From: Acidimicrobiaceae bacterium RAAP-2
Lineage (GTDB): Bacteria > Actinomycetota > Acidimicrobiia > Acidimicrobiales > RAAP-2
NCBI GenBank assembly: GCA_001443545.1
Contig: LMAD01000010.1
Coordinates: forward strand, 1 to 60,095
Length of the DNA stretch: 60,095 bases
Reading direction: 5' to 3'
The notes under the pieces are model-generated. The model had not been told where the DNA came from. It was given only the letters and a program-made list of their open reading frames with translations, and made no database searches. This document shows, in pieces, positions 25,720-33,832 of this stretch (the stretch's first letter is position 1; each line of letters opens with the position of its first letter). The translations under genes and the position numbers were made by a program.

Positions 25720-27459
25720 ATGGACCGCTTCCATGTGAATGAGCCCGGCCGCGACGGCGACGACGGAGCGGACCGGGGGCGACCCTTTTCCGAGCCCCTG
25801 TCAGAGGCCGAGTACGCCCATCGTCGGATCGAGCTCCTCGAAGAACAGCTCCTCGAGGCGCGCGGGCATCTGGCGCAAGCCCGTTCGAACAATGAGAAAC
25901 TCAGCATCACGATTCAACAGACGCGCGATCAGATCAGCGCGTTACGCGACGAAGTCGATAAGTTGACCCAGCCCCCGGCCGTCTACGGGACGTTCACGGA
26001 CTTCAACGACGACGGCACCGTCGATATCTTCGCGGCGGGGCGCAAGATGCGCGTGGCCCTGCACCCGGCTCTCGACCCTCATCAGATCGCTCGAGGCGAC
26101 GAAGTAGTGCTCAACGAGTCATTCACCGTGATCGGTGTTCGCGAGGCCGACGGCCAGGGCGAGGTCGTGACGGTCAAGGACATCCTCGACGAACGCCGGG
26201 TGTTGATCTACGGACGCGCCGACGAGGAGCGGGTCGTCGAACTGTCCGACGCGCTGCGTGACGTACGTCTTCGCAGCGGTGACGCGCTGCTCCTCGACAA
26301 CCGGTCGAATCTTCTGATTGAGAAGTTGGCCCGTCAAGAGGCCGAGGAGTTGGTGCTCGAGGAGGTGCCCGACATCACCTACGCCGACGTGGGCGGACTC
26401 GACTCCCAGATCGAGTTGATCACCGACGCAGTGGAGTTGCCGTATCTGCATCGTGCACTGTTCACGGAGTACGAACTCCCGGCGCCCAAGGGCATTCTGC
26501 TCTACGGCCCACCCGGGTGCGGGAAAACGCTCATCGCCAAGGCGGTGGCCAACTCGCTCTCGGCCAAGGTGGGCGAGCTCAGTGGCAACCGCAACGTCCG
26601 CTCCTACTTCTTGAACATCAAGGGTCCCGAACTGCTCAATAAGTATGTGGGCGAGACCGAGCGACAGATCCGCCTGGTCTTCCAGCGGGCGCGCGAAAAG
26701 GCCGAGGAGGGCGTCCCCGTCATTATCTTCTTCGATGAGATGGATTCACTGTTTCGAACCCGCGGCACCGGCATCAGTTCCGATATGGAGTCAACGATCG
26801 TTCCCCAACTCCTCGCCGAGATTGACGGTGTCGAATCGTTACGCGACGTCATCGTTATCGGCGCCACGAACCGTGAAGACCTCATCGACCCCGCAATACT
26901 GCGACCCGGTCGACTCGACGTGAAAATCAAGATCGAACGCCCGGACGTAGAGGCGGCCGCACAGATCTTTCAGCGCTACATCCATCCGTCGCTGCCGATC
27001 GACGACGCGGCCGTCCAAGGCCTGGGGGGCGGCGACCGCGACAAGGCGATTCGCGCGATGATCGAAGAGACGGTACGGGCGATGTACCGCATCGACGACG
27101 AGAACCGCTTCCTCGAGGTCACCTACCAGGGTGGTGACAAGGAGATTCTCTACTTCAAGGATTTCGCGTCGGGCGCCATGATCGAGAACATCGTCCGCCG
27201 GGCCAAGAAGCTGGCCGTGAAGCGCGAGATTGCCAAAGGCGCGCGCGGCTTGGGCGTCGAGGATCTGCTGGAGTCGATTCGACAGGAGTACCGCGAGAAT
27301 GAGGACCTGCCCAACACCACGAATCCCGACGACTGGGCTCGTATCTCGGGCAAGAAGGGCGAACGGATCGTGTTCATCCGCACGCTGATCAATCGAGAAG
27401 AGGCCGACGCGAAGGGTGGCCGGTCCATTCAACACGTCGGCACCGGCCAATACCTGTAG
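25720..27459 (+). CDS. mpa: Proteasome-associated AAA ATPase (Mpa/ARC)
   Basis: This 579-residue ATPase unfolds pupylated proteins for the 20S proteasome. An N-terminal coiled coil (about residues 25-85, recognisable in RRIELLEEQLLEARGHLAQA) binds Pup. Two OB-fold domains follow. The AAA module has Walker A GPPGCGKT near 263-270 and Walker B IIFFDEMDSLF near 334-344. The C-terminus GQYL includes the penultimate-Tyr docking tail that opens the proteasome gate. Dop starts 4 bp after the stop. Confidence 0.96.
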   Translation: MDRFHVNEPGRDGDDGADRGRPFSEPLSEAEYAHRRIELLEEQLLEARGHLAQARSNNEKLSITIQQTRDQISALRDEVDKLTQPPAVYGTFTDFNDDGTVDIFAAGRKMRVALHPALDPHQIARGDEVVLNESFTVIGVREADGQGEVVTVKDILDERRVLIYGRADEERVVELSDALRDVRLRSGDALLLDNRSNLLIEKLARQEAEELVLEEVPDITYADVGGLDSQIELITDAVELPYLHRALFTEYELPAPKGILLYGPPGCGKTLIAKAVANSLSAKVGELSGNRNVRSYFLNIKGPELLNKYVGETERQIRLVFQRAREKAEEGVPVIIFFDEMDSLFRTRGTGISSDMESTIVPQLLAEIDGVESLRDVIVIGATNREDLIDPAILRPGRLDVKIKIERPDVEAAAQIFQRYIHPSLPIDDAAVQGLGGGDRDKAIRAMIEETVRAMYRIDDENRFLEVTYQGGDKEILYFKDFASGAMIENIVRRAKKLAVKREIAKGARGLGVEDLLESIRQEYRENEDLPNTTNPDDWARISGKKGERIVFIRTLINREEADAKGGRSIQHVGTGQYL

Positions 27460-27463
27460 CCCA

Positions 27464-28951
27464 GTGGCCATCGCCAAGATCCTCGGTATCGAGACCGAGT
27501 TCGGCATCGCGGGAGGTCCGGACCAGGACCCGATAACCGCATCGAGCATCATCGTGAACGCGTACGCCCAGCGTGGGGTGACCCACATCAACTGGGACTT
27601 CGAGGGCGAGACGCCGAACGTCGATGCGCGTGGCCTCGCGGACCTTACCGCTTTCGCCCCGGTGGTCGAGACGCAGCTCGCCAACACGGTCCTGGCCAAC
27701 GGTGCGCGACTCTACGTCGATCACGCCCATCCCGAATACTCCTCACCGGAGTGCCGCAGCCCGCTCGAAGCGACCCGGTTCGATAGCGCGGGCGAAGCGG
27801 TCATGCGTCAAGCCCAACGGGTCGCCAACGGTTCGCTCGACCCCGCCAACGCCATCACGCTCTACAAGAACAACTCCGACGGCAAGGGCAATTCGTACGG
27901 CTGTCACGAAAACTATCTGGTGGAGCGATCCGTCGACTTCACCGACATTGTTCGGGCGTTGGTTCCCCACTTCATCTCGCGTCAGATCATCGTGGGCGCT
28001 GGCAAAGTCGGCGCCGAAACCGATCACTCCCGCGCCATCCGACCGGACTTCCAGATCAGTCAGCGCGCCGAATTCTTCGAGGAGGTCGTCGGACTCGAGA
28101 CGACACTCAAGCGTCCCATCATCAATACCCGCGATGAACCACACGGCGATGCTGAACGCTTTCGACGACTCCACGTGATAATCGGCGACGCCAACATGAG
28201 CCAGTACGCCACCGCCGTCAAGCTCGGCGCCACGGCGCTGTTGCTAGCCGCCCTGGAAGATCAGGGACTTCGCGGATTTCCGGTCATGCCTCGCGACCCC
28301 GTGCGGGCGGTTCGCGCCTTCGCAACCGACCCTTCCTTGTCGACCACGGTCGAGTGCGAGGACGGTCGATCACTGAGCGCCTGGGATCTCCAGGACCAGT
28401 TGTGGCACGTCGCCGAACGCTACGTCACCGCTTCGGGAGGTGGCGCCGTGGCCGGCGCCGACGAAGTCGGCTTCCTACTCACTCAATGGCGCGAGCTCCT
28501 CGACGGTGTGCGCGACGACCCCATGACCGTGGCCGACCGAGTCGACTGGGTTGCCAAACGCCGCATCGTCGACGGCTACCGTGAGCGATACACCCTGGCG
28601 CCCGACGACGCACGCCTCCACGCCATCGACCTGCAATATCACGACCTTCGTCCCGACCGATCGTTGGCGGCTCGGGTTGGCCTTCGCCAGCTGTTCGACG
28701 CGACGGCCATCGCTGAAGCGATGCTCGAGCCACCACCGTCCACCCGGGCGTACTTTCGAGGCCAGTGCGTGAAGCGATTCCCGGACCAGATCGCGGCGGC
28801 CAATTGGGACTCGGTCGTCTTTGACGTCGGCGACGGACCCTTGCAACGGGTCCCAATGCCCGACCCGCTGCGCGGGACGGCGTCACTGACCGCCCATCTT
28901 TTTGAGGCGAATTCGACCGCTATAGACCTATTGGCCGCGTTGGGCGGGTAG
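27464..28951 (+). CDS. dop: Depupylase/Pup deamidase Dop
   Basis: This 495-residue carboxylate-amine-ligase-fold protein removes Pup from substrates and, where needed, deamidates Pup-Gln. The N-terminal ILGIETEFGI supplies the metal-binding Glu, and LYVDHAHPEYSSPE contains the catalytic Asp of the Dop/PafA family. The GTG at 27464 is chosen because family similarity begins there, 4 bp after the mpa stop. Pup here ends in Glu, so depupylation rather than deamidation should be its main task. Confidence 0.94.
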   Translation: MAIAKILGIETEFGIAGGPDQDPITASSIIVNAYAQRGVTHINWDFEGETPNVDARGLADLTAFAPVVETQLANTVLANGARLYVDHAHPEYSSPECRSPLEATRFDSAGEAVMRQAQRVANGSLDPANAITLYKNNSDGKGNSYGCHENYLVERSVDFTDIVRALVPHFISRQIIVGAGKVGAETDHSRAIRPDFQISQRAEFFEEVVGLETTLKRPIINTRDEPHGDAERFRRLHVIIGDANMSQYATAVKLGATALLLAALEDQGLRGFPVMPRDPVRAVRAFATDPSLSTTVECEDGRSLSAWDLQDQLWHVAERYVTASGGGAVAGADEVGFLLTQWRELLDGVRDDPMTVADRVDWVAKRRIVDGYRERYTLAPDDARLHAIDLQYHDLRPDRSLAARVGLRQLFDATAIAEAMLEPPPSTRAYFRGQCVKRFPDQIAAANWDSVVFDVGDGPLQRVPMPDPLRGTASLTAHLFEANSTAIDLLAALGG

Positions 28952-28961
28952 AACTAAGGGC

Positions 28962-29156
28962 ATGAGTGAACAAGAACGGATCCAAAAGCAGCGGGTTTCG
29001 CGCCCCACCGAATCAGTGGCGGACGTCTCGGTCGACACGACCAAGGGAGAGCAGCTGAAGGCTGATCTGGACGACCTGCTCGACGAGATCGACGAGGTGC
29101 TCGAGGAGAACGCGGAGGAGTTCGTGCGCAACTACGTCCAAAAAGGCGGCGAGTAG
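28962..29156 (+). CDS. pup: Prokaryotic ubiquitin-like protein Pup
   Basis: This 64-residue disordered protein ends in Gly-Gly-Glu, ready for ligation to substrate lysines by PafA without deamidation. The C-terminal half (DDLLDEIDEVLEENAEEFV) forms the helix that pairs with the Mpa coiled coil. The N-terminus (MSEQERIQKQRVSRP) is basic and serves to engage the unfoldase. It lies 10 bp after dop and abuts prcB. Confidence 0.96.
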   Translation: MSEQERIQKQRVSRPTESVADVSVDTTKGEQLKADLDDLLDEIDEVLEENAEEFVRNYVQKGGE

Positions 29157-29951
29157 ATGGGACTTCCCCTGTTCAGCGCGGGTGGGGACCCGGGGCCCTC
29201 CTTCGTAAAGTACGCCGAAATGTCCGGTCTCGTCGACTTCCCCCCACGACCGAGCGCGGAGTCACCGCACGCGACCACCGTGATCGCCGTGCGGTACGTG
29301 GGCGGGGTCGTCATGGTGGGCGACCGACAGGCGACGAGCAACTACATCGCGAGTCGCGATGTGCGCAAGATCGAGGCGGCCGACCGGTTCACCGCCATTG
29401 CCATTTCGGGCAGTGCAGCGCGGGGGATGGAGTTCATCCGGATGGCGCAGCTCTCCTTCGAGCACTACGAGAAGATGACCGACGCCTCGCTGAGCCTCGA
29501 AGGCAAGGCCAACTACCTCTCGCCGATCATCCAGCGCAACAACCTCGCGACGCCACTCATGGTGATCCCGTTACTCGCCGGCTGGGACCCCAGCCGGCGC
29601 GAAGGACGAATCTTCGAGTACGACGGTGCCGGCGGTTGCTACGAGCGACGTGACTTCGCCACGATCGGATCGGGCTCGCCGTTCGCCGAAAGCGCGCTTC
29701 GACTCGGATTCCGAACGGACCTCGACCGCGAGGCGGCGCTCGAATTGGGCGCCCTCGCGATCTACGAGGCCGGCGACAACGACCCGAGCACCGGCGGTCC
29801 TGATTTCGTCCGCAATCTCTTCCCAATGATTGTCACGCTGGATGAGAACGGCTTCAGCGAACTCCCGGCCGACGAAGTCGCGCAACGATTCACGACGATT
29901 AACGATCGCCGCTCCCAGAGTCAGGGAGTCGCGGGGGGATCGCTGCGATGA
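29157..29951 (+). CDS. prcB: 20S proteasome beta subunit
   Basis: This 264-residue subunit carries the proteolytic site. The propeptide ends at about Ala39, and the expected mature N-terminus is Thr40 in HATTVIAVRYVGGVV, with the conserved GDRQAT and the active-site Lys in VRKIEAADRF. The gene begins in the base after the pup stop, so translation is probably coupled. The C-terminal extension is Gly- and Ser-rich. Confidence 0.95.
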   Translation: MGLPLFSAGGDPGPSFVKYAEMSGLVDFPPRPSAESPHATTVIAVRYVGGVVMVGDRQATSNYIASRDVRKIEAADRFTAIAISGSAARGMEFIRMAQLSFEHYEKMTDASLSLEGKANYLSPIIQRNNLATPLMVIPLLAGWDPSRREGRIFEYDGAGGCYERRDFATIGSGSPFAESALRLGFRTDLDREAALELGALAIYEAGDNDPSTGGPDFVRNLFPMIVTLDENGFSELPADEVAQRFTTINDRRSQSQGVAGGSLR

Positions 29952-30628
29952 GCAACTACTTCTACGTTTCACCCGAACAGCTGATCAAGGATCGCGCCGA
30001 GTTCGCCCAAAAGGGCATCGCGCGGGGACGATCCATCGTCGCCGCCATCTACGACGTCGGTGTGCTCATGGTGGCCGAGAACCCATCCGCTTCGCTGAAC
30101 AAGATCTCGGAGATCTACGATCGAATCGCCTTCGCGGGTGTGGGGAAGTACAACGAGTTCGATCGTTTACGCGAAGCCGGTATCCGCTGGGCCGACGGTA
30201 CGGGATTCACCTATTCCCGTGAGGACGTCGAGGCGCGCGCGCTCGCCAATTATTACGCTCAGCACATCGGCGACATGTTCACTGAGGGCCAGAAGCCACT
30301 CGAGGTCGAGGTGCTCGTCGCCCAACTCGGCACCGCCCTGCGACCGACCAAGCTGTACCGGATCGCCTACGAAGGCACCATCTCTGACGAGGCCCGGTTC
30401 GCCGTGCTCGGCGGCGATGCCGAGACGATTAAGACCCGTTTCAGTGCCGCCGAGTCCGATCTGGAGCCACTCGACGTCACCTTGCGCAACGCAATAGCCG
30501 CGCTGGCGGGCCCGGAACGGACTATTGACGTCGCCGATCTCGAGGTCTGCGTGCTCCAGGACACGGGAAATCGGCGGACCTTCGCGCGTCTCAGCGACGA
30601 GCGGGTTGCGGCACTACTCGGAACGTGA
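29948..30628 (+). CDS. prcA: 20S proteasome alpha subunit
   Basis: This 226-residue subunit forms the outer rings and gate. The N-terminus has YVSPEQLIKDRAEFAQKGIARG typical of actinobacterial PrcA. The core shows the VLMVAENPSASLNKISEI strand-helix region. It overlaps prcB by 4 bases (ATGA), consistent with matched synthesis of the two subunits. Confidence 0.95.
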   Translation: MSNYFYVSPEQLIKDRAEFAQKGIARGRSIVAAIYDVGVLMVAENPSASLNKISEIYDRIAFAGVGKYNEFDRLREAGIRWADGTGFTYSREDVEARALANYYAQHIGDMFTEGQKPLEVEVLVAQLGTALRPTKLYRIAYEGTISDEARFAVLGGDAETIKTRFSAAESDLEPLDVTLRNAIAALAGPERTIDVADLEVCVLQDTGNRRTFARLSDERVAALLGT

Positions 30629-30635
30629 CCAGCTG

Positions 30636-32024
30636 ATGCTCCGACGGATCTTCGGCATCGAGACGGAATATGGCGTGACCTTCTCGCTGCGGGGTCAGCG
30701 GCGCCTCAGTCCCGACGAAGTCTCTCGGTTCCTCTTCCGCAAGGTAGTCGCGTGGGGCCGATCCAGCAACGTGTTCCTCGAGAACGGGAGCCGCCTCTAC
30801 CTCGACGTCGGCAGCCACCCCGAGTACGCAACCGCCGAGTGCGATGCGCTCACCGATCTCGTCGCCCAGGACAAGGCCGGCGAAGCAGTCCTTCGCGAAC
30901 TCGTCTCCTACGCCCAAGAGCAACTCACCAACGAGGGGATTCGCGGTGACATCTTCCTCTTCAAGAACAACACCGATTCGTCGGGTAACTCCTACGGATG
31001 CCACGAGAACTACTGCATCGAGCGATTCGACGACCTGACCCGGCTCGAACAGGTGTTCATTCCATTCCTGATCAGCCGCCAGATATTCGCAGGTGCCGGC
31101 AAGGTCGTCACCACCCCTCGCGGCACGACGTATTCGATGAGCCAACGCGCCGAGCACATCTGGGAGTCGATATCGTCGGCCACTACTCGTAGCCGGCCCA
31201 TCATCAACACCCGTGACGAGCCCCACGCCGACCCCGAGCGATACCGACGGCTCCACGTCATTGTCGGGGACTCGAATATGAGCGAGTTCGCGACGTTCCT
31301 AAAGGTGGGCACCGCGTCGGTCGTGTTGGCGATGATCGAAGACCGAACCACCGTGCTGCGCGACTACAACATCGCCTCGCCGATCAACGCGTTGCGCGAC
31401 ATCTCCTACGACCTCTGGAGTAAGGAGCCCATCAAACTGGTCTCGGGTCGTGACATGACCGCCCTCGAGATTCAAGACGACCTGTGCGAACGAGCCGAGC
31501 AGTTCGCCCAGAACCGCGACCTCCCCGGCGACCAAGTGCTCGCGATTCGACTCTGGCGCCAGGCGATCGACGACTACCGAAACGACCCGATGTCCCTCGC
31601 CGATCGCGTCGACTGGATCGCCAAGTTCCAAATCATCGAACGGGAGCGCGAACGCCGCGGCATCGGACTGAACGACCCAAAGATTGCTCTGATCGACTTG
31701 CTCTACCACGACACCAGTATGGAGCGAGGGCTCTTCTACCGGCGTCAGCAACGTGACCACTTTCGACGCGTCGTCTCCGACGAGCAGATCTCCGTGGCCG
31801 CCACGGATGCCCCCGCCACGACGCGCGCACGCATGCGCGGCGCCTTCATCCGCGCCGCGAAGGAGTGGCGACGGGACTACACCGTCGACTGGGTCCACCT
31901 CAAACTCAACGACGAGATGCAGCGAACGGTGCTCTTGAAGGACCCGTTCAAGAGCACCGATGACCGATTCGAGAAACTGCTTACGTCGATGGAGCGACGG
32001 GACCCTCGGGGACCGGCCGACTAG
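30636..32024 (+). CDS. pafA: Pup--protein ligase PafA
   Basis: This 463-residue ligase joins the Pup C-terminal Glu to substrate lysines. The family motifs are FGIETEYGV at the N-terminus (metal Glu) and LYLDVGSHPEYATAEC with the catalytic Asp. The ATG at 30636 is chosen because it directly precedes the FGIETE segment; upstream codons belong to the prcA end in another frame. It is a paralogue of Dop. The transcription factor genes pafB and pafC, which follow pafA in mycobacteria, are not present here. Confidence 0.95.
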   Translation: MLRRIFGIETEYGVTFSLRGQRRLSPDEVSRFLFRKVVAWGRSSNVFLENGSRLYLDVGSHPEYATAECDALTDLVAQDKAGEAVLRELVSYAQEQLTNEGIRGDIFLFKNNTDSSGNSYGCHENYCIERFDDLTRLEQVFIPFLISRQIFAGAGKVVTTPRGTTYSMSQRAEHIWESISSATTRSRPIINTRDEPHADPERYRRLHVIVGDSNMSEFATFLKVGTASVVLAMIEDRTTVLRDYNIASPINALRDISYDLWSKEPIKLVSGRDMTALEIQDDLCERAEQFAQNRDLPGDQVLAIRLWRQAIDDYRNDPMSLADRVDWIAKFQIIERERERRGIGLNDPKIALIDLLYHDTSMERGLFYRRQQRDHFRRVVSDEQISVAATDAPATTRARMRGAFIRAAKEWRRDYTVDWVHLKLNDEMQRTVLLKDPFKSTDDRFEKLLTSMERRDPRGPAD

Positions 32025-32033
32025 CCTTACACC

Positions 32034-32657
32034 GTGCCGAACGAATCCGTCGACCCCTACGTGAGCGACGCACCGCCAAACGAAGACCCGATCGAGACCA
32101 TCGTCAAAGGGGTGCGAAGGCCCCGGCGACGACGTCAATCCCTGCTCGAGTGGTTGATCATCTTGATCGTCGCGGCCGGGGTCTCGTTGCTGCTGCGCAG
32201 CTACGTCGTGCAGACCTACTGGATTCCCTCCGCCTCCATGGAGCCGACCCTGATGATTGGCGACCACGTGCTCGTCTCGAAGTTGAGCGTGACGCTGGGT
32301 TCCATCCACCGCGGCGACGTCGTCGTCTTCCGCGCCCCCCAAGCCGCCCACATCGCCTGCCAAGACAACCTTCCCGTCTACGTCAAGCGGGTGATCGGGC
32401 TACCCGGTGATCGACTCACGTCCCGGGGCAACACGATCTACGTCAACGGCAAACCGCTCGCCGAGAACTGGCCCCACACCGAGCCGCTCGGCACGGCGAT
32501 CGGCAACGTCACCGTACCCGCGAACTCGTACTTCATGATGGGTGACAACCACGCCGATTCCTGCGACAGTCGATCGTGGGGCTTCTTGAAGTCCAGCGCC
32601 ATCATCGGCAAGGTCTTCGTTCGCATCTGGCCGATTTCGCGGATCGGATTCCTCTAA
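32034..32657 (+). CDS. lepB: Signal peptidase I
   Basis: This 207-residue type I signal peptidase has one transmembrane segment at about residues 38-55. The catalytic Ser68 lies in PSASMEPT and the general base Lys118 in YVKRVIGLPGD. The box GDNHADSCDSR is also present. It cleaves signal peptides on the outer face of the membrane. It follows pafA by 9 bp and precedes tatB/tatC, so export functions are grouped after the proteasome locus. Confidence 0.93.
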   Translation: MPNESVDPYVSDAPPNEDPIETIVKGVRRPRRRRQSLLEWLIILIVAAGVSLLLRSYVVQTYWIPSASMEPTLMIGDHVLVSKLSVTLGSIHRGDVVVFRAPQAAHIACQDNLPVYVKRVIGLPGDRLTSRGNTIYVNGKPLAENWPHTEPLGTAIGNVTVPANSYFMMGDNHADSCDSRSWGFLKSSAIIGKVFVRIWPISRIGFL

Positions 32658-32689
32658 AACCCTCCCGTGCACACCCCTACAATGGGGGA

Positions 32690-33097
32690 GTGCTGAGTCT
32701 GAGCCCCATCAAGATCATGGTCATCGTCGCCGTGGTGCTGCTACTTCTTGGACCGGACAAACTGCCCGAGGTCGCCCACAAACTCGGGGCGAGTTGGCGG
32801 GCGTTGAAGCGCATCCAAGAACGCGTCGAAGAGGAGGTTCGCGAGGTCATCCCGGATCTACCGAGCGCGGGCGATATCGCTCGAGTCGTGCGCAGCCCGG
32901 TCAACCTCCTCAACGAGTTGGCGAACCGCGCCGACGCGCGAGACTCGACGCGCACCGCGGCCGACTACACGACCTCCGACGTGACCGAGCCCGATCGGCC
33001 CGTCGCCCCACCACCGTCGCCGCTGATCACCCCCGTCGCGCCCCGCACGACCGCGGCCGCCGAGGAATCGCTCCCCGCCGACCCCTCACTGAACTAG
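32690..33097 (+). CDS. TatA/TatB-like twin-arginine translocase subunit
   Basis: This 135-residue protein has the Tat architecture. An N-terminal transmembrane helix (IMVIVAVVLLLLGPDKLPE) ends in the Gly-Pro-Asp/Glu-Lys-Leu-Pro hinge. An amphipathic helix (LGASWRALKRIQERVEEE) and a long disordered Pro- and Thr-rich tail follow. The length and tail suggest TatB rather than TatA. The start is uncertain. GTG at 32690 gives the normal helix position, but its GGGGGAG site lies very close. Followed by tatC. Confidence 0.85.
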   Translation: MLSLSPIKIMVIVAVVLLLLGPDKLPEVAHKLGASWRALKRIQERVEEEVREVIPDLPSAGDIARVVRSPVNLLNELANRADARDSTRTAADYTTSDVTEPDRPVAPPPSPLITPVAPRTTAAAEESLPADPSLN

Positions 33098-33103
33098 GTC
33101 ACC

Positions 33104-33832
33104 GTGTCCAGATTCCGAAAGGCCGAGTCCGGGATGACCCTGGCCGAACACCTCGCCGAGGTCCGGCGACGATTCCTGCTCTCGTCGGCCGCGATCATCG
33201 TCCTCGGCATCGTGGCCTTCCTCCTCTACCCACCGATCCTGCGAATCCTCCAGCAGCCGTACTGCCGCGCCGTACCGTTGCATTGCACGTTCCTGGTAAC
33301 GAACCCCCTCGACGGACTGACACTACGAATCAAGATCGCGTTCTTCGGCGGCCTGCTCTTCGCTTCGCCCATCGTCTTTTGGCACGTGTGGCGGTTCATC
33401 ACCCCGGGATTGAAGGCCGGCGAACGCCGTTACGCCATCCCCTTCGTCTCGGCCTCATTCGCTTTCTTCGCCGCCGGCGTGACCGTCGCGTACTTCAGTT
33501 TCGGCCACGCCATCAAGTTCCTCCAGTCGATCGGTGGGAACTCGTTGATCTCGGACTACAACCCGAACCAGTACCTCAGCCTATTTCTGATGATGATGTT
33601 CATCTTCGGGGTGACCTTCGAATTCCCCGTCGTACTCGTCGCCTTGGAGCTCGCGCACGTCGTGACGCCGAAGCAGCTTCTGCACTCCTGGCGCTACGCG
33701 CTGATCGCAATCACGATCGCGGCGGCGGTCTTCACCCCCAGCGGCGATCCACTGTCCATGCTCGCCCTCGCCCTGCCCCTGACGGCCTTCTACTTCCTCG
33801 CCATCGGGGCCGGTAAGTTGCTTCGCCGGTGA
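33104..33832 (+). CDS. tatC: Twin-arginine translocase subunit TatC
   Basis: This 242-residue polytopic protein has six hydrophobic segments and the N-terminal motif MTLAEHLAEVRRRFLLS, where TatC proteins place the conserved HL-E-LR residues that bind the twin-arginine signal. The segment KAGERRYAIPFVSASFAFF and the Glu in FGVTFEFPVV are also conserved. A GTG start is used. The stop overlaps the helicase start (GTGA). Confidence 0.93.
   Translation: MSRFRKAESGMTLAEHLAEVRRRFLLSSAAIIVLGIVAFLLYPPILRILQQPYCRAVPLHCTFLVTNPLDGLTLRIKIAFFGGLLFASPIVFWHVWRFITPGLKAGERRYAIPFVSASFAFFAAGVTVAYFSFGHAIKFLQSIGGNSLISDYNPNQYLSLFLMMMFIFGVTFEFPVVLVALELAHVVTPKQLLHSWRYALIAITIAAAVFTPSGDPLSMLALALPLTAFYFLAIGAGKLLRR

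Noticed and set aside
31299..32363. 354-codon minus-strand frame opposite pafA and lepB
   Set aside because: It is opposite conserved catalytic motifs of both genes and has no start signal.
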